A stretch of DNA of 64,000 bases from Humulus lupulus (taxonomy: Eukaryota > Streptophyta > Magnoliopsida > Rosales > Cannabaceae). Below, piece after piece: positions 33,549 through 46,384 of this stretch (positions within the stretch are counted from its first letter, which is position 1; each line of letters opens with the position of its first letter). The position numbers and the translations under genes were made by a program. A model generated the notes under the pieces. The model did not search any database, was not told where the DNA came from, and saw nothing but the letters and a program-made list of their open reading frames with translations. The DNA lies in NCBI RefSeq assembly GCF_963169125.1, contig NC_084802.1:109558903-109622902 (forward strand), in the 5' to 3' direction.

Positions 33549-35254
33549 ATTTTCAGAACCCTTCATTGTGGGAGGGATTATAGCTAACTTATCTCCATCT
33601 TGGAGAAGCTATAGAAAGAAGATCCTCCATAAGAATGAAGAGATGTCTTTGGAAGAGAACTTGAAGCACCAAAGGATTGAAGAGGTGTCTCGTTCTAGAG
33701 ACAAGTGTATGGAAGAGTACAATGTTGGGACATCCAAGGCTAATGCCATAGATAAACCCTCTCAATCAAAAGGGAAGACTCACAAGAAGCCCTAATCAAA
33801 GAAATATACTTACCTAGCCCCTAAGAAGAATGAAGGGAAATTCAAGGGTGTGAAAGGCTCTTGCTTTGTTTATGGCAAGAGTGGTCACATGGCTAGGGAG
33901 TGCAGGTATTGAAAGCCACATAATCATGGATCCAAGGTCAACAAAACTAAAGAGGAGTTTGTTGCAATCTTGAGTGAGGTGAATGCCATCCAAGGGAAAG
34001 TGCAAGGATGGTGGTATGACACTTGTTCCACAATTCATGTAACTTATGATAAAGATGTCTCCAAAACCTTTGAAGAATCAAGAGATGGTCATAAGATCCA
34101 AATGGGCAATAAGCATAGGTCCAAGGTGTTAGGCAAGAGGAATTTCAATCTTTACTTCACATATAGAAAGAATGTTTTATTGACCAATGTGTTGTCTGTT
34201 CCGAATATGAGTAGGAATCTTGTGAGTGAGCACATGTTTAGCAAACCAAGCAACAAAGCGATGTTTGAGATCGGAAATCTAATTCTATCCAAGGGAAACT
34301 ACTTTATGGGGAAAGGGTATGTTTGTGATGGGATGATAAATTGGTGCACCAAAGACAATTGCTTCGATAATAATGCATGCTCATATTCCTCATATATGCA
34401 CCTGACTTTGATTCTATTACTATTTGGCATAATAAACTTGCTAATTTAGGATATAGTACAATTAAAAGAATTAACAAATATGGTTTAGTTGTATGCAATG
34501 ATGTTGAGCATGATAAATGTGAATTATGTGTTAAATATAAGATGGTACAGAAACCTTTTCAATGTGTTGAAAAGAAAACTAACTTGTTAGAATTGATACA
34601 TAGTGATTTATGTGAATTGAATGGAATAATTACTAGAGGTGGAGAGAGGTATTTTATTACCTTTATTGATGATTGTTCTAGATTCACATATGTGTACTTT
34701 CTTAAGAATAAGGATGAGGCATTTAGCATGTTTAAAATCTATAAAGTCAAAGTTGAAAATCAATTGGAAAAGAAAATTAAAGTAATTAGAAGTGATAGGG
34801 GCGATGAATTATTTTCCAATGATTTCAATGTATTTTGTGAGATGCATGGAATAATACATGAATGTACAGCCACTTATACACCCCAAAAAAATAGTATAGC
34901 AGAAAGGAAGAATAAAACATATGATAAAATGATAAATGATATGTTATTACATGCAAATTTGAGTTTTGTGTTATGGGGATAATTCTTGCTTACCTCTTGT
35001 CATAATCTAAACCAGATTCCTCTAAAGAATAATCAAATTTTACCATATGAGATATGGAAACGAAAGATGCCCAACCTAGGGTATCTCAAAGTGTGGGGGT
35101 GCCTTACTTATTGCAAGAGAACGGAGCCTAAAAGGACCAAGTTGGGTCCAATGGCCATCAAATGTGTATTTGTAGGCTATGCCTAAAATAGCAAGGCATG
35201 TAGGCTATTAGAATTAGAATCTAATGTGAAAATTGAATCAATTGAAGTTGATTT
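33549..35254 (+). pseudogene. copia-1 gag (3' part), protease and integrase
   Basis: Gag continues from LSPSWRSYRKKILHKNEEMS through a Lys-rich linker to a zinc knuckle written CFVYGKSGHMAREC, where the second Cys is Tyr (about 33865). Protease-like WWYDTCSTIHVTYD follows near 34010. Integrase spans 34410-34982: WHNKLANLGY and CELCVKYK (zinc), HSDLCEL, IRSDRGDE and SIAERKN, with the two last catalytic residues 35 apart. The C-terminal LKVWGCLTYCKR and FVGYA appear to 35186. A frame shift near 34390, a TAA near 33796, a TGA near 33910 and TAA near 34980 and 35186 break it. The gag N-terminus is replaced by the inverted segment. Confidence 0.85.
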
Positions 35255-37658
35255 TGTAACGCCCTGGATAGCCAAGACCATTACACTGGGTGTTTACAAA
35301 TGTGCGAGACTTGCTACTCAAGTCATTTGGTTAAAAACGTGTTACTGAAACTATAATTGAGCTAGGGTTAAAAGAGTTTGGCCACAAAAGTTACTTTTCA
35401 TACATTTGAACATTTTAGTACATGGGATCCCAAAAGTAATAACATTTGAAAGACAGTTTACAAAAATTCAGAACAAAAGTATAGCTACTAGCCATGCTAA
35501 GGGCAAAACAGACATTTAGGCTTTTCCCGTCATGTGTCACTCCTCGACCGTGGCGGCCAATCAGCTAACTATGTACATTCAACCCCAAAGCACTCCAACT
35601 TAGGACTGGTCCACCCTGCCCTTGCCTTTACCTGCACCACGTAGCACCCGTGAGCCAAGGCCCAGCAAGAAAACATGAGAACAAAGCATAATCATCAAAT
35701 AAACAACCAGATAGCTGATACAGTATACTCATATACCCAACATTCCAGATATTCACATTAATCAAGTATTCAACATACTAAATACATCATTTCTTACTCA
35801 ATAATCAAATCACATATGATAATCAGGGTTAACGCCCTTAGGCCGCACCCTCTGTTTATCCCACTGACTCCGGCCCGCTTAAACCGAGCTCAGTGAATAT
35901 TAAGCTGTCCTCAGCTACCAATGGCCGAGTCGCGCCCTGTGCGAAAATATTGATTATGGCATCCTTAGGCTGTTTATCACATGTCCCATGGCATAATACC
36001 ACCTATGACATTATACAGATATAGGGAACACTTAGTCCCAACATAATCACATAATTGGGTGCAGTTTTCTTACCTTTGGATTTCGCTAGCTTGTTCAACT
36101 TGATCCTCAAGCACGATCCCGTCTGAACCTTAGCGCGCACCTAGTCATAGCCATAGATCAGAATCATCACCAAACCTCAAATCCAAAACCTAGCCTCGGG
36201 ACCAATCCTGAGCCCTCGGGAATCCCTAATTCCACCAAACAGGGTGGTGGAATCAAACCCTGTGCCCCCGGGCAAAAACCCTAAGAAATAACCCAAAAAC
36301 CCCTTTCTGGAAACAGGGTAGCGCTACAGCGCTATAGCGCTACAAACAGAACCAAAAGCACCAGGAAACCCAAGCCTAGCGCTATAGTGCCCAGAGGCTA
36401 GCGCTACAGCGCTAATCACAGACCAGCAATACTCTATTTTTTCGTTCTTCGATTTTCCTCGAACCAAAACCCCTTGGAACCCTTCCAAACCTTAACTACA
36501 CACCAAAGTGAGTCTACCATCACCTATATCTCACCCCATACAACCCAATAACACAAGACTTAACCACATGCATCATCAAACTAAGAAAACAAACATTGAA
36601 CGCAAGAACTCAAAGACTCAGAAACTTAGAACTTCAAAGCCAGAATTTGTTACCTCCTATGGAGAATTTCGACCTTAAGTTATCCCTAGCATCCAACCAG
36701 CCTCAAGCCCTTCAACTCCTCAAGCTTATATCCCTTTATTCCATCCAAAACTCAAACTTAGAAACCATCTCAATAAAACTCAGAAAAACACATTAGGAAA
36801 CCTTGAAACTTACCTCAATTAAGTGGCTAATCCCTGCTAGCTCTTCTAGCTTCACCAAGGTCTTTAGCCTTAAGCTCCAACCTGAGCTTACTCTGGAATT
36901 CCAGCTCCGATACTCACAAAGAATGGTGAAGAGATGACCCAACCGAAAGAGAGAAAGTGATGGCTCCAAGTGTTCTGTTTTTCTTTCTTTCCTTCCCTCC
37001 TTCTTCTTTTGTTTTCCTTTAGCTTCTGAGTCTTTCTAAAACTTCCACTAAAGCCATAAAGCAGAATATAACCTATCCCTTAGTAAGCCAAATGGCCATA
37101 TTGGCCTCCCAATAATAACTAGACCTTTAAATCACTCAAAGGGCATTTTGGTCATTACTCCCGATTCCCGCTAATTCATCGAGTGTCTTTAATATTTACC
37201 GCTTATTTCCCGATACATAACTAATCACCAATTATATTTCTCAATATCAAATAATCTCCAATATATACTTCTCAAATTCCTAGAAATACCCCCAGACTCA
37301 CCCCGAGCCAGGTATAAATCCCCGCCGTGACTTATCCGCTAAACCGCTCACTAGGATCGCCTTGAATCATAGGTTGCAGATATATCCACATAATAATGTG
37401 GTCTCAACAATTTATCACAAACATTTGCATTTATGCCCTCAACGGGCCAAAATTACAAATATGCCCTTATAACCTAATCAGGGCCTACATGCATACTAAT
37501 ACACATAGTCATGCATCACATATATCCAAATAATCATATAAGCACACTTGTCACATAATCATGCATTTTCATCATTAATTCACATAACTTCCAATTGTGC
37601 CCTCCCAGCACACTAATCAAGGCCCTTAAGCCTTAACAGTAATTTTTGGGTCGTTACA
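35255..37658 (-). mobile_element. Solo LTR R1 (family A), 2404 bp
   Basis: Minus-strand insertion in copia-1 integrase tail. Ends TGTAAC (35255) and GTTACA (37658). Flanks are GATTT and GAGTT, an imperfect 5 bp repeat (4 of 5). Putative intron 36073 (donor) to 35632 (acceptor), 442 bp. GGGATCCC at 35424-35431. AGCGCT block at 36318-36425. Confidence 0.8.
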
Positions 37659-37875
37659 GAGTTCTTTGAGAATTTTTTGTATAGTGACAATAATCCTCAA
37701 GAACCGATCTCATTAGAAGGAACTCAAGAGAAGTTACCTTCAAGGGTTGTAGAGCAACTAATATTGCCTAGAAGAAGCTAAATACTTAAAGAAGGTGGAT
37801 CACAAAATAAAACCTCTCAAGTGGAGACTCTTTACCTAATAGAGGGAAACCACAAGGGAGGCACTTGGAAGTATC
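37659..37875 (+). pseudogene. copia-1 integrase-RT linker fragment
   Basis: Gives EFFENFLYSDNNPQEPISLE, PSRVVEQLILPRRS and LYLIEGNHKGG, the linker between integrase and RT. It is bounded by two insertions, and a TAA follows PRRS. Confidence 0.7.
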
Positions 37876-40800
37876 TGTAACGTCTTGAATTTGCTATTAA
37901 GGCTGAGTGCCTAGATTATTGTGCCAAGAGGGCATAATCGGATTTATATATGGGATTAATGGAATATATGTATGATTATGTGATATAAATGATTTATATG
38001 GTAATGTGAATATGTATGCATGTTTGTGTGTATTAAATATGCATGTGGGCCTGTTCTTGCAAATTGGGGCACATTTGTAATATTTGACCTATTGAGGCTA
38101 TATTTGTAATAAATATATGCTTTATGAGTGAGACCATAGCATTATGGAGATATATTTGAGATGTGTGGCCCGAGGCGATCCGAGTGAGCGAGTAACGGAA
38201 AAGTCACAACAGGGTTAAATATCCGGCTCAGGGTGAGCCTAGGGGTATTTTGGGAATCTAGTGTGTGTTCGAGGTTTATTGGGTAATGGGTAGTTAATTG
38301 GTGATTTTTCGGGTATGTCGGGATTGATTGGGAATTTATAGGACCCATTTGAAGATTAGCGGGAAATGCGGCTATTGACCGCTTTGCTCATGAGGGCTGT
38401 GAAGAAAGAGTCTCGAATGAGGGGCATGATGGTCATTTCCCTAACCTTGGAGTACCTTAGTCTTCTAGGGACCTTGGGAAGTTTAGAACAACAATCAAAT
38501 AAGAAAATAAGGAACTAAGTACTCCCTCTATCTCTCTCTCTCTTGTTTCTCTATTCTCCTCTTGGTGCCTCGGTGGGTTTTGATCTTTAGGAAGGGAAAA
38601 GCTTGGAAACTCATGGATTGAAGGTGGGATTGGAGTAGGGAACAGTTCATGGTCGCAATTCATAGTTGGGGTAAGCTCTAAACCTTGCTTTGATTAAGTT
38701 TTGGTATGGTTTCTTGAGTGCTTTGAGTTTTGAACTCAAGGAATTATGTCTGAATTGTGATGAGGTTTTTGGTTAATTTTTCGGGTATATGTACTGCTCT
38801 AAGTGTAGTGAAGATGTTTTGGGACTCAATTATGGGTTTAGCTATTATTTAGGTATATTTTGGTGATTTTTGTCAAAGAAAAAATGCAAGAAAAGTGCTT
38901 AAAAATCTGGGTTCGCAGAGTCGCGTCGTGGTGCTGTTCTTGGGGCATCGCAGCCCGCATGAACTCAGTGGCCTAAGGAGGCTTGCTGAACCGCCTTAGC
39001 ATCGCGGTGCTGGGTGGGTTGCCGCATCAGGTGGGTTGCGATGCGACATGTGTCTAGGGAAATGAGGACTCTCTGTAACGCCCTGGATAACCAAGACCGT
39101 TACACTGTGTATTTGAAATAGTGCAAGACTTGCTAATCAAGTCATTTGATTAAAAATGTGAATCTAATGACACAAACCGGTTATGTTTAAAAGATTTTGG
39201 TTATAAACGAATAATTTTCATTAAAACAAATATTTGGTATATGGGATCCCAAATCAAGGTTTAAATAATGTAATTACAAAATTTCCAAAACAAATAAATA
39301 ACCAAGTCACTCTAATGGAAAAATACACATTTTAGGTTTCCGTCCCTGTCCAAACCCTCGACCGTGGCAGCCGAGCAGCTGACAATGTACACCTCGCCCC
39401 CAGAGCTCTCCAACTCATGGTCAACTCATCTTACCCTTGCCTTTACCTGCACCACTTAGCACCCGTGAGCCGAGGCCCGGCAAGAAAACATAATACCATA
39501 ACATAACCAATATTAACAACTAAGTAATTCACAGAGCATAACCAAATCATTTATAAGACATTAATCAATTACCTAGTAAGTCATAGCATTCATTCAATCC
39601 AGGATATCAGTCAATAACCAATGATCTAATTCTAGATACTCAGCATATCATACACAACATTTAACAATGGTATATATGTCAAGCAACAACTAGGGTTAAC
39701 ACCCATAGGTCGCGCCCTCTATTTAACCCACTGTCTTTGGCTCACTTAGGCCAAGCCCAGTGTTCATCCCACTGACTCTGGATCGCTTAAACCGAGCTCA
39801 GTGATTATTAAGTTGTCCTCAGCTACCAGTGGCCGAGCCGCACCCTATGCGCAAGTATTGATTTCGGCACCCTTAGGCCGTTTATCACATGTCCCAGTGT
39901 CATAATACCACCTCATGACATTCATACAATTATAGGGAACTCTTAGTCCCAACATATTCACATGGTTTATCACAATCATATAGCAATGCATACAAATATA
40001 GGGAACACTTAGTCCAGTCCTATCCACATATACATGTGCAGTTTTCTTACCTTTAATTCCAAGTGCTTTAATTAGGCAAGACAACCCCTGAGCACCATCC
40101 TGCCCAGAGCCCAAGCATACACCTAGTCACAACCATGATAAAGGATTCCATCAATAATTGTATAAGGATTTCTGGATAGAGTTCTAGCCTCCGGGACATC
40201 GAATTCCACCAAACACGGTAATGGGATCGATTCTGAGCACCCTAGGTTAAGTTCCCATGCTTTGAAACCCAAAAAACACAAATATCCTTAAGGGTCATGG
40301 CTCAAGCCTCCCCACGCCGCGGCATGGGCCCAAACAGAGGCTCAACCTGGCCCAGAAATAGACACGGGCTGCGACCCTACATGCCCCATGTCGCGGCCCG
40401 CCCTCCTTCTCCAGCACCATCTGTTCTAGAGGGTCGCGGCTCACCAAGAACTATGTCGCGGCCCGACCCGCTTCGAACCCAGAAAAACACCACTTTCATC
40501 ACTAAATCTCAACTAACTCACCCCAAAATCATCCCAATAACATATTCTAATTATCACAACTGTTCAAGTATACTTCCAATAGCAAAACCCATAGGAAAAC
40601 TAGCCCAAGGACTCATCAAAGTCACATTTTAATCCTTGAAATTCAGAAGCTCATAAACATCCTAAAACATCCATAAATTCATAGAATTCAAGGGCTAACC
40701 ATAGTTAGAAGCTTACCTTTTTCTGAAGAGCAAATCCACCTAGAAGTTATAGAGCTAATCCCCAAGTTCCCAGCAATAGAACCTAACAAGAATTCAGCTC

Positions 40801-42765
40801 AAATCCTCACCCAAAGCTTCAATTCAACTCTCAACATCAAAGACCTAAAAACACTTAGAACTCATAACTTAAACATTAAAACCTTAACCCAAATCTTACT
40901 TCAAACTTTGCTTGAATCCACCATCAATTTCTGAGCTAATCTCCAATTCTAGAGCTCCAATTCTTATAAACCCAGCCCAAGAATCCCTTGGTTCAATGGC
41001 TAGCTTAAGAGATTCCTTGAGAGAAAAGAGAAGAGAGAGGAGGGTCGGTTCTAGTTGTTTCTGCTGCCTTCCTTTGTTTTATTTTACCTTATTTACTTCA
41101 CTTAAGTTAATCTCAAAGCTCGGGGTGCCAAAAACGTCCCCGAGGGAAAAATGGTAAAATTCCCCAATATTCCCACCTAGGCTTCCTAACCTCAAATATA
41201 TCTCCAATTATTTATTTCCATAACCCGATAACCCAAATGACTGTCTAATATCCCAAATACCCCTTGACTCACTCCAAGTCAAGTATCGGGTCCCGTTGTG
41301 ACTTTCCCGCTACTTGCTCCCTAGGATCGCCTCGTGCCGAAAGCTGCAAACACATATATCCCCATAATAATGTGGTCTCAACGGTTTATCATAAATAATC
41401 ACGTTTATGCCCTAACGGGCCAAAATTACAATTATGCCCTTACCAGCCAAACAGGGCCCTCATGTTTATCCAATACTAATAAACATGCATTCTCACACCA
41501 TCAACTCACATAACCTCCAATTATGCCCTCCCGACACACTAATCAAGGCCCTTAAGCCTTATTAGTAATTTTGGGTCGTTAAACTCTCACCGTCTGACTT
41601 TTTGAGGGTCGCGGTGCTTGCTAGGGGCGCCGCAGCTCAAATAGAGAACATTGGCCAATTAAGGTTTTTAAGCTCGGGAACTCAAATCTAAAGGCTCGGG
41701 AAGGATTCTACTACCCGATTTAGTAGAATTCAAGATCCTGAAGGCTATAAATATACCTTGAAACTCTTGAATAGTCCAAGTGGTTGATGGTTATCCATTA
41801 TTAAGTTGTGACTAGGTTATACCTCTAAGGCTCGAGAAAAAGGGATCGTGCTCGAGATTTCCATACGCTTTCTACTCGGGACTCGAGTTAAGAAAACTGC
41901 ACTCGGGTTGTGATCGGGGCTCGGACCCCTGTTAATAAATATGAGTATGAATATGACTATGACTATGTGTGAGAATATGGCTATAATTGTATTTGAGAAT
42001 ATCCAGTAGGGTATGCTTGTATATGCTGCATCTGATTGTGTGTTGTGCAATATATATTTGATTATATCAATTCTGAAGGCTGACCTAAGGGCGCGGGGGC
42101 CAATAGCAAGTGTGCGGAATGCAGCCCAGCCTAAGCATGTCGGGGTTGTCTATAAGACCAAAGGACTCGGCCTAAGGGCGTCGAGCCTGAACTTTATACA
42201 GATAAACAGAATTATCGATTGCACTTAACAAATTGTATTGATTGTTGAGATTGGATTATGTGTTTGATTGGGCAGATTATTACTGCTAAGCTTATTGCTT
42301 ATATCCTATTGCTGATTGAATTTATTGATTTAAGTTTACTATTTATATATTGTTGCTCATTTGTACCTGTTGATTTAAGTTTTCTTGCTATGTGGTGCAG
42401 GTAAGGGATACGGAAAGTCAGACCAGCCATGAGTTAGAGAGCTTCAGGGGCGGTGTGTACATATGCAACTACTCGACCGCCACGACTAGGATAGCCTGGG
42501 AGGAACTAGGATTGAACCCTGTTTTCCCTCTTAGGACGGCTAATTTTTACTCCATTTGTCTTTTATCAGTATGTAACCATTTTTTGGGATCCCGTGTTTA
42601 AACTTAATATTTTAATAAAAAATAATTACTTCGTTGACCAAAACTTTTAATAGCTAACCTTTATTTAGTCTTTAATTACACATTTAAGTCTAAATGACTC
42701 GCTTAGCAAGTTAAGCACTATTTTAAACACACAGTGTAATGATCTTGGCTAACCAAGGCATTACA
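37876..42765 (+). mobile_element. Solo LTR F2 (family A), 2375 bp plus nested LTR
   Basis: Starts TGTAACGTC at 37876, ends ATTACA at 42765, with perfect repeats GTATC (37871-37875 and 42766-42770). At 39074-41583 it holds a second LTR on the opposite strand. The donor box is mutated (GAGTTAAGAAAACTGC near 41886, GG to GT lost) and the acceptor box lost its middle (AG ending 42400). GGGATCCC at 42586-42593. The GC-rich block lies at 38915-39073 and 41589-41645, so the nested copy landed inside it. Confidence 0.8.
39074..41583 (-). mobile_element. Solo LTR nested in F2 (family A), 2510 bp
   Basis: Starts TGTAACGCCC at 39074, ends GTCGTTAAA at 41583 (terminal CA changed to AA), with perfect direct repeats CTCTC (39069-39073 and 41584-41588). 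Donor at 40050, acceptor at 39447 on the minus strand (604 bp). GGGATCCC at 39243-39250. GC-rich TCGCGGCCCG-type block at about 40299-40480. It is the younger insertion, since F2 is split by it. Confidence 0.85.
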
Positions 42766-43344
42766 GTATCCTATGATACTTCAAGTGGAGGATGATCCTA
42801 AAACTTTCCAAGAAGTTATGTCCTCAAGGGACTCTAACTTTTGAAAAGAGGCAATAAATAATGAGATGGATTCAATTATGTCTAATCACACTTGGGAGAT
42901 TTTTTATCTACCACAAGGACCAAAGTCATCAGGTTGCAATGGGTATTTTGAAGGAAATACAACACTAATGGGACCATTCAAGCCTATAAGGTGAGATTGG
43001 TGGCCAAAAGGGCTCAGAACAAAAGGAGGGCATATATTATTTTGATACTTATGTACCGGTAGCAAGGACAACATCTATAAGATTGTTATTTTCCTTATCA
43101 TCAATACATAACCTATATGTTCATCAAATAGATGTCAAAATGACATTCCTAAATGGTAACCTCAATGAGGAGGTGTACATGGAATAACTGGAAGGCTTTG
43201 TTCTAAGGGGAAATGAACATAAGGTGTGCAAGCTTCTTAAATCATTATATGGTTTAAAACAAGCACCAAAACAATGGCATGAGAAGTTTGATGAGGCCAT
43301 TGTTTCGGATGGGTTTAGACACAATAGTGCGGATAAGTGCTTAT
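42766..43344 (+). pseudogene. copia-1 RT, N-terminal part
   Basis: In several frames: NNEMDSIMSNHTWEIF, YKVRLVAKG, VKMTFLNGNLNEEVYME, and LLKSLYGLKQAPKQWHEKFD. Many stops and shifts. It ends where F3 cut in after SADKC. Confidence 0.75.
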
Positions 43345-43915
43345 TGTAACATCTCAAATTACCTAATAAGGCTTAGGGCCTTGATTAGGGGGCCAGGAGG
43401 GAAAATTATTGAATTATATGTTTATGTGAGATATATTTGTGTGTAATTATGTGATTATATGAATTGTATGATAATATGACTAGATATGCATGTTTAGGTG
43501 TATTAAACATGCATGTGGGCCCGTTTCTTATTAGAAAGGCAATTTTCATAATTTGGCCCATTATGGGCATAATTGTATATATGTGCATATATGTGAGAGA
43601 CCACATTATTATGTGGGCTTATTTGGGTTACTCGGCACAACAAGATCATAGGGAGCAAGTTAGCGGGAAAGTCACAACGTGACCCAACACCCGACTTGGG
43701 ACGAGTCAATGGGTATTTTGGGTAATTAGTACATTACCGGGTTATCGGGCAACGGGAATAAATATTTGAGGATATATTTGGAGTTAGCGAGGAGGGAATA
43801 TCAAGGATTTTGACCATTTTTCCCTCGGGGACGTTTTTGGTACCCCGAGCCTCGGGATTTGCTTAAGCTTACTTGAACCTTAAGTAATCCACAGAAAAAC
43901 AAACACACTCAGCCT

Positions 43916-43957
<42 letters not shown>

Positions 43958-45955
43958 GAATTCTCGAGGAAACTAAGGAATTGAAGGCTCGGGTTAGGAT
44001 TTGGGATTGGTTGTGGCTAGGAGATCATCAAACACAACAGAGGTAAAGCTCTAATCCTTGTTTTTAAGTTGAATTCCATTTTAGTTTCTTAGAATTCTTG
44101 AGGTGTTCTTGAGTTTTGTGGCTCAAGTGTTGGATTGTGAGTTTTGATGGGTTTTTAATCAAGTTTTAGGTTGGGTTTTGTTGCTTGTATTATGTTGATA
44201 ATGTTTTGAGGATTGAATTATAGTTCTAGAAATCATTTGGTAGGTTTTTGGCTGGAGAAAAACAGAGGAATTATGGGTCCGTAGGGTCAAGTCGCGGCCC
44301 TATTCTTGTGGCATCGCAACCCGTGCGTACCCAGGGCCAGGTGGGGGCTTCTGCTTTGGAGGTGTGTTGCGAACCTCTAGGGAAAGTCATGGCCCGTGCC
44401 CTGGTTCCAGGCAGGAGGGCCCTTTGACCTGGGAGGCACGTCCCGGCCCTTATGGACAAGTTGTCGCCCGCCTGGGCTGTTTTGGCCACCTTAGGTCTTG
44501 AGTAACGGGAACTCAATCGTAAGGGCTCTGGATCAATTCCACTATCTGGTTTAGTAGAATTCGAGGTCCCAGAGGCTAGGACTCGGTCCAGAAGCCTTTA
44601 TTTTCTCGTTATTGATGGGATCCTATATTATGGTTGTGACTAGGTTATCGCTAGGGGCTTAGAACCGGGATCGTGCTCAAGGGACGTTCTTATTATTACG
44701 CTATACTTGGACTTGAGGTAAGAAAAATGCACCCAAAACGTGATATATGTGATTAGGGCTCGGGCCGGTTATTGATTATAATTGTGGATAGGGCTTGGCC
44801 CCTGGGAATGAACATGATTTAGGTTATGCTTAAATGTTATGTGCCTATATAATTGTTTAATGAGTGATTGCCTTGTTTGCATAGGTAGCGCTCGGCCCCG
44901 TTAAGGGATATAGTTATAACTGTGTTTGTGTTTGATTGGTTAAGATACCATAATTTATACATATGCATACTTGTATTATCTGAAGTATGCTTCTCAGTAG
45001 TTGGCTATCTGTTTATCTGGTTGTTTAATGTGATTATGAATAGGGCTTGAGCCCCTGAGAATGAACATGACTATGATTATGTCTGTGTTTAATTGATTAA
45101 GCATACATGAATGCTCTGCTTTGGGATAATTGTTAAAAGATGTGTGCTTGTATGCATTATCTTAGTGAAAAGCCTTGGCTCATAAGTCAAGGGTGGCAAT
45201 AGCGCGCTGAGCGATGGTCGATATGGTTAGGCCTAACCAGGAGCGCATTATATGCTTGTCCGACCCAATGGTCGTGGAAAATCAAAGCGTCAAGTACATC
45301 GGGCCAACTCTAAGGCTGGTTATATAGAGGATAGGGCACGGGCCCCCGGGGTGACTCATTAGTGCCAGATCCTAGGGTGCTGAGCCCCAGTATGACGTAT
45401 CGTTTATTTATTCAGGGCAGCGGGCCCCGTTATGACATGGTAGTCACTTATTTGTAATTGTATGCATGCATGAGTAGGTTATTGCTGATGGGAATGCTAG
45501 ATATGCATCTGGAATCTGTATTTACAGTTCATGCATATGTTTAAGTTTTCTTACTGAGCCTTGGCTCACAGTTTCTATGTGGTGCAGGTAAGGGCAAGGG
45601 AAAGCTGGACCAGCCATGAGTTGGAGAGCTTCGGTGGCGGCGTGTACATATGTGGTTGCTCGACCACCATGGCCGAGGGTATCTCAGAGGAACTAGGGTT
45701 GTATTCCTTATTTTTCCGCTTAGGTCGGCTGGTTGTAACTTTTGAACTATAATAGCCCTTTTAAACATTTGTTTGTGGTATTTTGGGATCCCATGTATGA
45801 ACACAAATATTTTTAATGAAAAGTCAACGTTTCCTTTTGACCATAACCCTTGTCATTAACCTTAGTTACACATTTATAACCAAAGGACTTGGTTAGCAAG
45901 TCTGGTACTATTTAAAGTACACAGTATAATGGTCCTGGATTAGGAGAACATTACA
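43345..45955 (+). mobile_element. Solo LTR F3 (family A), 2611 bp
   Basis: Starts TGTAACATC at 43345, ends ATTACA at 45955, flanked by perfect CTTAT repeats (43340-43344, 45956-45960). CT microsatellite at 43919-43948. GC-rich block 44278-44500. Donor AG/GTAAGAAAAATGC at 44718, acceptor ending 45587 (870 bp, the longest). GGGATCCC at 45785-45792. Within the putative intron, GGGCTTGGCCCC and GGGCTTGAGCCCC hairpins stand in two similar segments (near 44798 and 45044). Confidence 0.8.
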
Positions 45956-46384
45956 CTTATACTCTAAGACTTGTGATGACTCTGTCATCCTAGTGTGTCT
46001 ATATGTTGATGATATGTTGATATTAAGTAATGACATGAAAAGCATAATAGAAACGAAGAGGTTGCTATCTTCTACCTTTACGATGAAGGGCCTTGGAGAG
46101 ATTGATACCATACTAGGTATCAAAGTTTGAAGAAATGTAGATGGGTATGCCTTAGGTCAAGCTCATTATGTTGAGAAAATGCTTGACAAGTTTGATCATC
46201 TTAATATTAAAGAGGCAAACACACCCTTTGATACAAATCTAAAGCTTGAAAAGAATGAACGGGGAGCGGTGGCTAAACTAGAGTATGCAAGTGCAATTGG
46301 GAGTTTGATGTATGTCGCTCATTGTACTAGAGCAGACATTGCATTTGCGGTTAGTAAACTAAGTATGTTTACTAGCAACCCAAG
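45956..46384 (+). pseudogene. copia-1 RT active site and RNase H start
   Basis: Gives CLYVDDMLILSNDM (YVDD at 46002-46013), TMKGLGEIDTILGIKV, YVEKMLDKFDHLNIKEANTP and GSLMYVAHCTRADIAFAVSKL. The YVDD site is intact. A TGA at about 46128 breaks the frame. B2 cuts in at 46385. Confidence 0.8.

Noticed and set aside
40297..40632. 111-codon + strand frame
   Set aside because: Spans the GC-rich block of the nested LTR, on the strand opposite to the element; no motif and not kept in sister LTRs.
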